Source: Ipomoea triloba (Eukaryota; Streptophyta; Magnoliopsida; Solanales; Convolvulaceae). From it: DNA of 64,000 bases. The stretch covers positions 586,635-650,634 of the forward strand of contig NC_044925.1 of assembly GCF_003576645.1 (NCBI RefSeq). The letters run 5' to 3'. Shown here in pieces: positions 47,302 through 57,175 of this stretch; position 1 is the first letter of the stretch, and each line of letters begins with the position of its first letter. The position numbers were made by a program, and so were the translations under genes. Under the pieces are notes generated by a model. It ran no database searches. It saw only the letters and a program-made list of their open reading frames with translations, and was not told the origin of the DNA.

Positions 47302-47545
47302 AAGAAATTTTGAGAATATTGGAAAAGATTTGAACTTTGGAGATTAAGATTTTTCGTTTGGAAAGAAGATGAAGAACTCATTTCATTATTAATTTATATT
47401 ACGTTAACATTTCGTTAGTAATTTACTTTTTTCATGTCAAAAAATTACATGAGCTACCTGCGAGGAACAACCTAAAAATGTTAGGTGAAAAATTTTTGGA
47501 GATATAAGTGTCTAAATAAACTATATTTAGTTAGTAATATTGAAT
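47302..47545. other. AT-rich DNA between the copia element and the foldback MITE
   Basis: No feature seen. Confidence 0.5.
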
Positions 47546-47961
47546 TAAAATCATCGAGTTAATTACCGATTTGGTCCCTCGACTATTGGGATTTCACCAC
47601 TTTGGTCCTCGACAATTTTTCTTGCCCAATTAAGTCCTCGACTTTGAAAAAATTAACCAATTTGGTCCTCCGTTTATTTTACCATTTGATATCCGTTAAA
47701 TCGGGACCAAATTGGTAATTTTCACTATAGTCAATGGACCATTTCAGTCAAAATTAATTACCGAAATGGTCCCTCGACTATAGCGAAATTACCAATTTGG
47801 TCCTGATTTAACGTCTGTTTAACACCAAAATAAACGCAGGACCAAATTGGTTAATTTTTTCAAAGTCGAGGACTTAATTGAGCAAGAAAAATTGTCGAGG
47901 ACCAAAGTGGTGAAATCCCAATAGTCGAGGGACCAAATCGGTAATTAACTCTAAAATCATC
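47546..47961. mobile_element. Foldback MITE with 10-bp target-site duplication (Mutator-like)
   Basis: The 396-bp element 47556-47951 is almost entirely a long imperfect palindrome. It begins GAGTTAATTACCGATTTGGT and ends with the inverse of the same words. It is flanked by the perfect direct repeat TAAAATCATC (47546-47555 and 47952-47961). The 10-bp duplication and long inverted arms fit a small non-autonomous Mutator-like element. The centre reads CCATTTCAGTCAAAATTAAT. Confidence 0.85.
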
Positions 47962-48019
47962 CTATTTGACTATTTTACCTTTTAATTTTGATTTATCAAT
48001 TTTAACAAAAAATTTCTTT

Positions 48020-48170
48020 TGTCAAAGACCTTGTGGTCAAGCGGCATCCGGTGTACACTCCCATGTGGAAGGGAGTAGGTTTGAGCCTTAGTGGATGCAT
48101 TTGTTGACTCTTTGTGCTTCAGTAGATTGAGAAAGTAGCATTGTAACCGAGTCAGTAGAACTCAAAACAG
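48020..48170 (+). repeat. SINE-like retroposon, copy 3
   Basis: A-box-like CTTGTGGTCAAGCGG and B box TAGGTTTGAGCCTTAG are followed by TTGACTCTTTGTGCTTC, AGTAGATTGAGAAAG and CATTGTAACCGAGTCAG. This is the clearest member of the family also seen at 612-775 and 4956-5095. Confidence 0.7.
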
Positions 48171-48510
48171 AAAATTTCTTTTACTCTTGAATTTAAAATT
48201 AACCAAAAAATTTCATGCTTCAGTTTTACATTGACTAATTCAGTAATTCTAATCAATTTTAAATTTAAAAATAAACTAAAATAATTAAGAGATTAAAAAT
48301 GAAATTTAACACTCTAATTTCAGTTTTAGATTTGGAATCAGATACTGGTCTTAGGTCTTAGAGTCTACACTCTCCGGTGGTACAGCACACGGAGTAGAAA
48401 GGTACAACCCGGAGAAGCGTAAAGTGTTAGCCCAAAAGCAGTTTCTTTAGGGTTTTTTGTCGACAGGGACGAGAAGCCATTGATAGAAATTTATACTCTT
48501 TTCACTGAAA
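48171..48510 (+). promoter_or_regulatory. Upstream region of the pseudouridine synthase gene
   Basis: AT-rich DNA turning GC-richer after about 48360. The leader probably begins in 48380-48470. No distinct element assigned. Confidence 0.35.
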
Positions 48511-50963
48511 ATGGATAAACCAAACCCTCCTTCACCCCTACCAGAAGAGCCGGCTCCAAAAAAGCAGAAGATGTCCACCACCACCACCTCCGACGATGAA
48601 GACTTCGATCCGGCCGTCGCCGTCGCCGCCGCCGCAGACGACGGCAGTGCGCCACCGGAGAGGACACCTAAGTACAAGCGTCGCAAAATCGCGATCTTCT
48701 TCGCGTACTGCGGGGTGGGGTATCAAGGCATGCAGAAGAATCCGGGAGCCAAAACGATCGAAGGCGACCTCGAAGAGGCGCTGTTCCACGCCGGCGCGGT
48801 GCCGGAGAAAGATAGGGGCCAGCCGAAGCGGTATGACTGGGCGCGATCCGCCCGGACCGATAAGGGCGTGAGCGCGGTAGGTCAAGTCGTTTCGGGGCGG
48901 TTTTACATTGATCCTCCTGGCTTGGTCGATCGCCTCAACTCGAACCTCGCTCCTCAGATTCGTATCTTCGGTTACAAGCGGGCGACGGCGTCGTTTAATG
49001 CTAAGAAGTTCTGTGATCGGCGGAGGTATGTGTACTTAATTCCTGTTTTTGCTCTCGACCCATCTGCTCATCGCGATAGGGAAAGTGTCCTTGCTAGCTT
49101 AGGATCTGGAAATGAGCTTGTTAAGTGTTTGGAATGCTCAGAAAGAGGGCGTAAAGTTATCGGAATCATGGGGAAACGCACTTTCGATTCAAAGAATGAG
49201 CTAAGCGTTGTTTCATCCGGTTCAGGCATTTCGTCGAACACTGGAGACTCTCAAAACCAGCAGGAAAACATGAACAACTCCATACATTCTGGTTCAGGCA
49301 TTTCGTCAAACACTGGAGACTCTCAAAACCAGCAGGAAAACATGAACAACTCCATACATTCTGGTTCAGGCATTTCGTCGAACACTGGAGACTCTCAAAA
49401 CCAGCAGGAAAACATGAACAACTCCATACATTCTGGTTCAGGCATTTTGTCGAACACTGGAGACTCTCAAAACCAGCAGGAAAACATGACGAACTCCATA
49501 GATGATGAGAGCAAGCCAAATTCTGAAATTGAGAAAAAAGCAGGAAATGAAACCTCCCAAGATGAGAAAAACGAGGTTACAAACATGGAAGTTGAGGAAG
49601 GCAATGAGGAAGCTATAGTCCCAAAGAAGATTTTTTCTTATGGTGATGAGGAGAAAGATAGGTTTAACAGAATTCTTAAGTACTACGAGGGAACTCACAA
49701 TTTTCACAACTTCACAACAAGAACAAAAGCTGAGGACCCGGCTGCAAAGCGATACATTATCTCCTTTACTGCAAACACAGTAGTTGAAGTGGAAGGCATT
49801 GACTTTGTTAAGTGTGAGGTTGTTGGACAAAGCTTCATGCTTCATCAGATTCGTAAAATGATTGGTCTCGCATTGGCAATCATGAGGAATTGTGCTCCCG
49901 AATCATTGATTGAAACCGCCTTCAGTAAGTAAGTACTCCGATTACACTAACCTTTTTTTTTTCAATGTGTTCACTAACTCATGAGTGTTAGAGTTTCGAA
50001 TGACATTTTTGGTGCATCTGGAATATTAACATGTTTCTTGAAGTTTATTACGAAGATTTGAATAACGTAGTTTTGTATGTAATCAGGGATGTTAATATTA
50101 ATGTGCCCATGGCTCCTGAGGTTGGGTTATATTTGGATGAATGCTTCTTTTCTTCGTATAACAAAAGGTGGACAGATCACGAAGAATTGTCAATGAAAGC
50201 TTATGCAGATGTGGCAGAGGACTTCAAAATGAAGTATATATATTCTCATATTGCATCCACAGAGCACAAGGAAGGAGTCATGGGTCTATGGCTACATTCT
50301 CTAAATTATCGTAATTACCCTGATCTACGCTTTTCAAACTGTGATGAAACTACAGATGCAAAAAGCGTTGAAGCTGCAAACATACCCGATTCTTGCACTG
50401 TGAACAATGGTGAGGCTCTGGATGCAAAAACTGTCGAAGGTGCAGTCGTTGCTGATTCATGTGCTGTGAAGAACAATGAATCTGAAAAAACAAGTGCCAA
50501 AACTATTGAAAGTAACGACATGTCTCGTTCTTGTGCCTCGAGCGAGGCTGATGCATGTCCTGGGAAGAACGATGAACCTGCAAATGCCAAAACTACCGAA
50601 AGTAATGACATGGCTCCATCGTCTGCCATGAGTGAAGCTGATGCAAAAACTGTGGAAGCTGCAGACAATGCTGATTCGTGCCCTGGGAAGAATGACGAAT
50701 CTGCAACTGCCAAAACTACTTTTGAGGCTGATGCTCCGGATGCAAAAACTGTCGAAGCTGATTCGTGTCCTGGGAAGAACGTCGAAACTGCAACTGCCAA
50801 AACTACTTTTGAGGCTGATGCTCCGGATGCAAAAACTGTCGAAGCTGCAGAGAATACTGATCCGTGTCCCGGGAAGAACGACGAATCTGCAAGTGCCAAA
50901 GCTACTGAAAGTAATGCCATGACAGATGTGAAAAGTATTGCAGATGAGGACATGGCTGAGTGA
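48511..50963 (+). CDS. TruA-type tRNA pseudouridine synthase (PUS1-like)
   Basis: Two exons, 48511-49928 and 50087-50963, join in phase to give 764 residues. After a low-complexity N-terminus (1-55) the TruA fold begins (RRKIAIFFAYCGVGYQGMQK). The catalytic aspartate is Asp117 in SARTDKGVSA. Later conserved segments are FNAKKFCDRRRYVYLIP, YEGTHNFHNFT, SFMLHQIRKMIGLALAI and, in exon 2, VPMAPEVGLYLDECFF. It should isomerise uridine to pseudouridine in tRNA and perhaps other RNAs; plant PUS1-like enzymes are typically nuclear, but location is not shown here. Two insertions make it longer than usual: four perfect-phase 24-residue repeats inside the catalytic domain (49216-49503) and an acidic C-terminal tail of imperfect AKTVEAA...SCPGKNDES repeats (about 50340-50900). 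Likely counterpart of At1g76120. Confidence 0.9.
49216..49503 (+). repeat. 4 x 72-bp coding repeat in the pseudouridine synthase gene
   Basis: Starts at 49216, 49288, 49360 and 49432. Each encodes SGSGISSNTGDSQNQQENMN plus NSIH, with only a few base changes. It lies between the RRRYVYLIP and YEGTHNF segments, a position that is a variable loop in eukaryotic TruA relatives. Confidence 0.95.
50350..50905 (+). repeat. Imperfect coding repeats in the C-terminal tail of the pseudouridine synthase
   Basis: Recurring words GATGCAAAAACTGTCGAAGC and GGGAAGAACGACGAATCTGC encode DAKTVEA and PGKNDES. A ~99-bp block (TTTGAGGCTGATGCTCCGGA...) is doubled at about 50719 and 50809. Confidence 0.85.
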
Positions 50964-51209
50964 GAACACATATGCCTCAAAATTTTCCATTTGATAGGGG
51001 GCAGTGTTATTTATGTTTTGCTAGTTCTTAGTATTGCTTCTTGAAGATTTGCATGAAGCAAACATAGATAGATATAACTTTCTCTGATAGAAGAAGAGAT
51101 TTCAATGATGAGTATTTCCTGTTTTTAGTTTCTGTGTTTTGATTTGGATAAAGTTTAATTTTTTACTTCTTATTTTATTTTATATTTAGTAATAAAAATA
51201 TATATATTT
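50964..51209. other. 3' UTR and short intergenic gap
   Basis: Only about 250 bp separate the pseudouridine synthase stop from the F-box gene start. AT-rich, no other feature. Confidence 0.5.
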
Positions 51210-52394
51210 ATGGGGATAGCGTGTTTTGGAATGAGATGGGATTGCGGGCGTGTCCTCGACTCCATAGCCAAAAAGCTTCGAATCCACAAAGACTATGTCC
51301 GATTCCGAGCCGTATGCGCGAGCTGGAGGGGATCGGCTTTGAAGACGCCGACGCATCTTCCCTGCCAATTTCCATGGCTAATGCTATCGCAGAGGCAATC
51401 CAGCAGGCTCGGCTTCTTCAGTCCTCTGGATGATAAGTTTCACTTCCTCATCCTCCCGGAGGCCTCCAATCGCCGCCGCCGCTGCGGCTCCTCCCACGGC
51501 TGGCTCGTCATACTCGACGAGTCGCCGTCGGTGTTCATCATCAACCCGCTCACCCGAGCCAAACTCAATCTCCCGCCTCTCTCGCGATTCCCTAACGTCC
51601 TCGATTTCAATTTCTACAACGTTGGCCGTGAATACACTCTCCGATCCGACGGCGAGATCCATACCTGTAGTTTGAAAGAAATGCGCGACACTTTTATCAA
51701 AAAGGTTGTCCTCTCCGGTAATCCTCTGCTTCAACCGAGCTTCATCGCCATGGCGATTCTCAACGAAACAGGCGACCTAGCGTACTGCAAAAACGGTGAG
51801 AATTCCTGGAATTTGATTGACGATGCTAGGTCATTTTGTGAGGATGTGATTTACAGCGACGGATTGTTCTTTGCTGTGAATAAATTCGGTTCAATTGTAG
51901 TCTGCGATGTTAACAGCGATTCCCCTAGGGTTTCATTCATAGACACGCCATTACAAACTGGGGGCGATATGCAGTATCTGGTGAAGGTAGATGATGACTT
52001 TCTGCTAGTCACTAGGTATCTAGAACTCGACGTTGATATCCAGAACCACCGCCTTGATATCGTGTACAAAACAGTCGAATTCCGCGTGTTTAGGCTGGAT
52101 TTGAGCGGGGAGAAATGGGAGAGAGTTACAAGTTTGGAAGATAAGGTGTTGTTTCTGGGAGAGAATTCTTCCTTGGCTCTATCAACTCCAGATTTTCCAG
52201 GATTCAAGGGGAACAGGATTTACTTTACAGATGACTATTCTGAGATGAACTATGAAGGTGCTAATGCGGATCATGATGTTGGGATCTATAACATGGGGGA
52301 TGGTAGCTTCTCAGAATTCCCCTGCTGCCCTCGCAATCCACATTCTGTGCTCTGCTGGCCGCCCCCAATTTGGATCACTCCCAATCCATGTTAA
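51210..52394 (+). CDS. F-box protein with DUF295-type C-terminal domain
   Basis: Single open exon of 394 residues. The N-terminal ~45 residues fit a degenerate F-box (WDCGRVLDSIAKKLRIHKDY and VRFRAVCASWRGSALKTP). The rest resembles the DUF295 beta-propeller-like domain of plant F-box proteins: GSSHGWLVILDESPSVFIIN followed by PLTRAKLNLPPLSRFP, an FRVFRLDLSGEKWERVTSLE-type segment, LFLGENSSLALSTPDFPGFK, NRIYFTDD and VGIYNMGDGSFSEFPC. Such proteins are thought to be substrate adaptors of SCF ubiquitin ligases; the target is unknown. The tandem Trp/Pro-rich end (CWPPPIWITPNP) is typical. A 3' UTR intron (donor AT|GTGAGT near 52408, acceptor near 52530) is possible. Confidence 0.85.
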   Translation: MGIACFGMRWDCGRVLDSIAKKLRIHKDYVRFRAVCASWRGSALKTPTHLPCQFPWLMLSQRQSSRLGFFSPLDDKFHFLILPEASNRRRRCGSSHGWLVILDESPSVFIINPLTRAKLNLPPLSRFPNVLDFNFYNVGREYTLRSDGEIHTCSLKEMRDTFIKKVVLSGNPLLQPSFIAMAILNETGDLAYCKNGENSWNLIDDARSFCEDVIYSDGLFFAVNKFGSIVVCDVNSDSPRVSFIDTPLQTGGDMQYLVKVDDDFLLVTRYLELDVDIQNHRLDIVYKTVEFRVFRLDLSGEKWERVTSLEDKVLFLGENSSLALSTPDFPGFKGNRIYFTDDYSEMNYEGANADHDVGIYNMGDGSFSEFPCCPRNPHSVLCWPPPIWITPNPC

Positions 52395-53605
52395 GCCTGC
52401 AAATATGTGAGTGCTGTTCTATCCTTTGTTCTTATATGTGATTATTTGAATGCCCATTCTTCTGGTTTATATGCATAAATAAATTTTTCTGTGATGGATA
52501 TGATATTTGCATTACAAATCTTTTCATCCAGGGCACCGTCCAAGCAAAACTCACGTGTCCATCGATGAACTAGGAAAGATCCTGCTACCAAGCTGCTAGT
52601 GTTCATCTGCATCTGACTTCTTTCTTACCTGCTTAAGTTTCTTATTGTGGATGATGCTTTATATTGTTGCAGCTCAACAGTGAATATCTCAGTGAAGAAT
52701 GAATGATCTATGAATTGGCTGAAGTAACATTTCACCTGCTTTTCACTATTGGATTGTATATATTGTTGTATTATATATAAAGATGTGATTTGCCAGAGCT
52801 GTTATGCTTTGAAGTCTGTATTAGCCTTGTGTATATCAAATACATTTACTGTAGACTGTAGAGAGATTGCTTTTTAATAACTGCTCTATATTCTTTCGTA
52901 CATATACAACTATACAAGTCTAAGGACAATCGCCCTCACAAGAAACCCCATAAACAAAAAGATAATCGATTATAATGAATTGTTATCCAATCCACGCATC
53001 AAATAACTCCTCTATGGATATGTATAACCATTCAATTCCAAGCCTGTTTCACTCAAAGTTACAAACATCATTTTTTACATATGATCTTTTAAATGATTGT
53101 CAAATCATCTCTCTTAATAACAATCTTATTAAAATCGCACTCTTAGCATCACCTCTCGCAACAACAAACATTCTAAATTCATGCTCCTAACCCACATTTA
53201 AGCCATAATCCATCACCCATAACTCCATCACATTGCTAAAGGTAATGTCAAAGTCACAAGTAAAGCCCCAAACCAAAGACAAATATTTAAACTGTCGTGC
53301 AATTAAAAAATAAAAACAGATAAAAATAAATAACACAATGCTAAATAAATAAGATAAATCTTTTTTTTTTGTCAAAAGTAATTTTTTTAAAAAAAAAGAA
53401 GCTAAATTCAACTAACATTTCAAGTTTTTGTTAAATTATTAATTGTATAAACTTAAATAAAAATATTTTAAAATTTTATATTTTTTTGTTGAAGATTATT
53501 TTCATCAAGTTTTATTAAATTTTAATAACAAATCAATAAAAAAATTGAAATGGGTGAAGTATTTTTTTTTTGTTTTTTTTTTTGTTTTTGAGTACTCTTA
53601 TAACC
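52395..53605. other. 3' UTR of the F-box gene and intergenic DNA
   Basis: Transcribed 3' sequence probably reaches about 52800. Beyond that the DNA is AT-rich, with poly-A/T runs near 53361-53400 and 53562-53586. No gene supported. Confidence 0.45.
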
Positions 53606-53607
53606 CT

Positions 53608-53774
53608 GTTACAATATACTCATTTTGGAGAGACGCTTGTGTGTCACTATATGACTACATGTCTACATCACAAGATCATTGGCAAAATGTGTTACAATAT
53701 ACTCATTTTGGAGAGACACTTGTGTGCCACTACATGACTACATGTCTACACCACAAAATCATTAGCAAAATATG
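53608..53774. repeat. 83-bp direct tandem duplication
   Basis: GTTACAATATACTCATTTTG starts at 53608 and again at 53691. The copies differ at a handful of positions, mostly C/T or G/A. Confidence 0.9.
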
Positions 53775-53953
53775 TGAAATATAGTAGTATACATTTTAAT
53801 TAGATTTATGTATTTACAATAAAAAAAAAATCCCTAATATATAAATTCATATATATAGCCTTTGGTCAGCCTCTTCTGGTAGCGCTGAGATTGTATAACA
53901 GTGAAGCACGGCGTATCTGCGGTTGTGGGGAAGAAAGAGATCGGAGATCGGAG

Positions 53954-55481
53954 ATGGGAGACGGACATGGCCACGGCGTAACTTACAAAGGCATTACGAT
54001 CCATCAGCCCAAGCGCTGGCACACCGTCACCGGCAAGGGCTTGTGTGCCGTCATGTGGTAATAATAATTTGCCTTCTGTTTTTCCCTTTACATTCAATTC
54101 AGCCTCTGCGGTCTCGATTTCTCGATTCGTATCCTCCTATGCAACGCTCTATCTTCTGATTACTCGAATTGCTCAGTTTTGTTATCTGATAGAAGCTCAA
54201 TTTTTTATGCGTAAATCTCGGATTTTTTAGATGATTCGATCACATGGATGTAAAATGTTTTGTAATGTTTGTTTCTTGGTTTCATTTGCTTAAGTAAAGT
54301 ACTCTGATTCGTGTTTTTTGTTGGCAATTATCAGGATGTTATTTCAAGATAAAATAAGAAACGGTGCCCTAAAGTTCTTGTTTTTACATTCGATGCATTA
54401 ATAATATATGCAGAAATGTTAATTTATACTACAATACTGAAGAAATGAAATTAGTTAAAGGTTAAAAATTCTTGTCATTCTTATGTCAAGTGTTAGTAGT
54501 TTGGATTAGTTACAAAGACTTTGAGACTTTTGTGTTTGGGCTTTTCTCCCCTTTGCTTGTCTTGTTTTTATATATCTGCTTGCTAAACTAAATTGAGAAA
54601 AAGGGTCTTATGCTGGTGTTTGACATGAAAACTTAGAAGTGAGCTTGGATGGATTCTAACTTTTCTCTCCATTTCTCATCCTTGTGAATTTTTATACCCT
54701 AGTCTATGCTTACTCTAAGCATTTTTGCCACTCCTCTCTCCACTCCATCAGTAAACACCACAAGTTGCTCCTATCCCTGAGTTTTCTTTCTTATACAAAT
54801 TTTATGTTCTATTTTACTGGTTTCACTCTTCTTATGTCATTATGTGTCGGTGCATGTGGGGCTTATCCCTAAGATACTAAGGTTGGGAGGGACTAGGGAG
54901 TACCATTACCTTTATGTTGTCCTCCATTCTCCTCTGGCTTTTGTGCATTTTGCTTATTGGACCACTCTAGAGTTGCCTAATGCCCCCTTGCTTGTCTCTC
55001 TCTTTTGTATATTTGCTTCCTCCAAAAGCACAACTTATGATCATCTGTTGGTGTTGGAACTTGGAATTGTTTTGTCAAGTGGATGGCAAAAGTAGTTAAT
55101 CCAATACATGAGCCACCATTTCTATCGCTGAATTAATTTCACGGTGTAATCTATGCATTCCTTAGGGCTATGCATATTATTCTCTTGGCATGTGTGTGAT
55201 ATACTTACTGCCTGCTATTTATACACATAGGTAATCAATTGTTGCTGTTGTTATTATTACTATTACTGATGACTTGAGTGTTTTATCAGGTTTTGGATTC
55301 TGTACCGAGCCAAACAGGATGGACCTGTAGTATTGGTGAGCTGCCATTATCTGCTTTATTTTCACGACTAAGCTTCTCCTTGTTCTTAATTGCCTCTGAT
55401 TAGCCACTTTCATGAAATATTTTCACATAGGGATGGAGGCATCCTTGGGAAGGTCATGGTGATCATGGGCATGATCATTAG
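53954..55481 (+). CDS. Mitochondrial complex I subunit NDUFB2-like (66 residues)
   Basis: Three small exons, 53954-54057, 55290-55335 and 55431-55481, join to a 66-residue protein: MGDGHGHGVTYKGITIHQPK, then RWHTVTGKGLCAVMWFWILY, RAKQDGPVVLGWRHPWEGHG and DHGHDH. A single membrane segment is centred on GLCAVMWFWILY, and a His-rich tail follows. This matches the plant NADH:ubiquinone oxidoreductase beta-subcomplex subunit 2 (At1g76200-like, from memory), an accessory subunit of the inner-membrane arm. The 1.23-kb first intron holds no other gene. The 3' UTR may contain another intron (donor about 55512, acceptor 55913). No cleavable targeting sequence is evident, as is usual for this subunit. 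Confidence 0.9.
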
Positions 55482-56324
55482 TTAAGCTCTTTCACAAATT
55501 GCAGTGCTGTGGGTATGCAACATGCAAACTATTTATCGTGTTTTTTTGAAGTTGTTTAAACTAGTTCCCTCTTATTGGAGCCTTATCTATGACGTTTAAG
55601 AAAATCGTCCTTCATAGGATCAACACATCTAGATGTTAGCGGCAATATAATGAAGAAATTTGACTAGATCTGCTATTAATTATATCTGAATAAACCTCTT
55701 ATGTATATTAAGATAATTTGAATTTTAAATAGTCTTGGTTGCTATCCTATTGCTTTTAGCTTGATAGCTTCACTGCTTCAGTCATCCCTCCGAAAGAGAT
55801 GTCAGATGCATTTTCTAATGTGTGGGCATCATAGGATTAAGTATGCCTACATTATAGCTTTTCACCTGTTTACTGCACCATTAATTCTCATCATTTTGTT
55901 TTTCTTTTTCAGATGTCTGGTTCAAAGCATGAAGGCAATATGAATCACCTTACCGTACTTTGATGTATTCTGGGAATGAATGTATCTTGTAAGAGTTCTA
56001 TTGATTTCTGTTCAATAATTGACTAGAAACGAGATTGTCACGAATGTTACTGAATCTATTTGGATGCTGAAAACTTTCAACTTCGTTGTGATTTCTAAAT
56101 TCTAGTTGGAGAATAACAGAAAGGTTTATTATGACTTGCATCTGAACTTGAACTTTCGAATCATTCTTTTTTCCTCGTCCACCTGAGATTTTTCATTTTG
56201 TGAGCATACAGTCATTGTGCTTTGATGACAATGCATTTGATGATGGTATTCTTGTATGCACTTATATGTTCTCCCTCAGTGCTTTGGCTGCTGCAGTGTA
56301 AACCTATTTATATTGTTCGATTCT

Positions 56325-56359
<35 letters not shown>

Positions 56360-57175
56360 TTCCTTGAGAATGAGCTATTTCCTTTGCAAGAAGTATAGTC
56401 ATTCCAAGAAAAGTTGGGCATTAGCTATTCTTAATTAAGTTTTTGAAAATAGCTATTTTTTCATAGTTGATACTTGATAGTACTGATAAAATTGAGTTAT
56501 AGAAGAGGATGAAAGGTAATCGCCAAAAGGGTGTTTTGATTCCAATTTTAAAACAAATGCATCAACCAAACACATAAAAATGGGACAGAAAAAGTAAAAA
56601 AGTTAAAGAGAGTTCTTTAGCATACAAGGAGTTGGATGAATCAACTCTTTGTTCATACATGCCTAACTTACCATTTCACTGACATGTTAACACCATAACT
56701 AAGGGCTGTAAGGCCAGCTGTGTTACAAAGTATGTGCTTTCGTATTAAATTACAAGAAAAAACAAAATCTTTACATATAACACAAGGAAGACATGAAGTA
56801 AGCCTTCTCTCAAGATCAAAGAGTGTTACAAGAATGTTCACCTAAGGAGGGGGAAGGAACACAATGCCTTTGCCAATTGCGTCTTCAATATTCTTCATCA
56901 TCCCGTGCCATTTTCCCTTCACAAACTTTAAAATTGAACCCCGACGGGCAGCTGATATCGTATCAAGGTCAAGGAAGATTTTTCAATAATGAACCGCCCT
57001 GGCAATATAAGTGTTTTAGTAACATTCCATGATGATGAAAACGAAAATAACATTCTGAGCACACAGAAATTTCGTGATTATCTCTCTGCAGTCGAGAAGT
57101 TTTGGAGAAGACTGAATTACTAACCTCAGGTAAATATAGGGAACAATCATTGGTCGTATAATTTTTGCAGCAGGA
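55482..57175. other. 3' region of the NDUFB2-like gene and 3' region of the CRP1-like gene
   Basis: The two genes converge here. A poly-T tract lies at about 56327-56359. The part after 56800 is probably 3' UTR of the minus-strand CRP1-like gene. No extra gene supported. Confidence 0.45.

Noticed and set aside
50315..50990. Minus-strand ORFs of 221 and 177 codons opposite the pseudouridine synthase tail
   Set aside because: Same cause: repetitive sense codons keep the antisense frames open. The sense frame has splice continuity with the catalytic exon.
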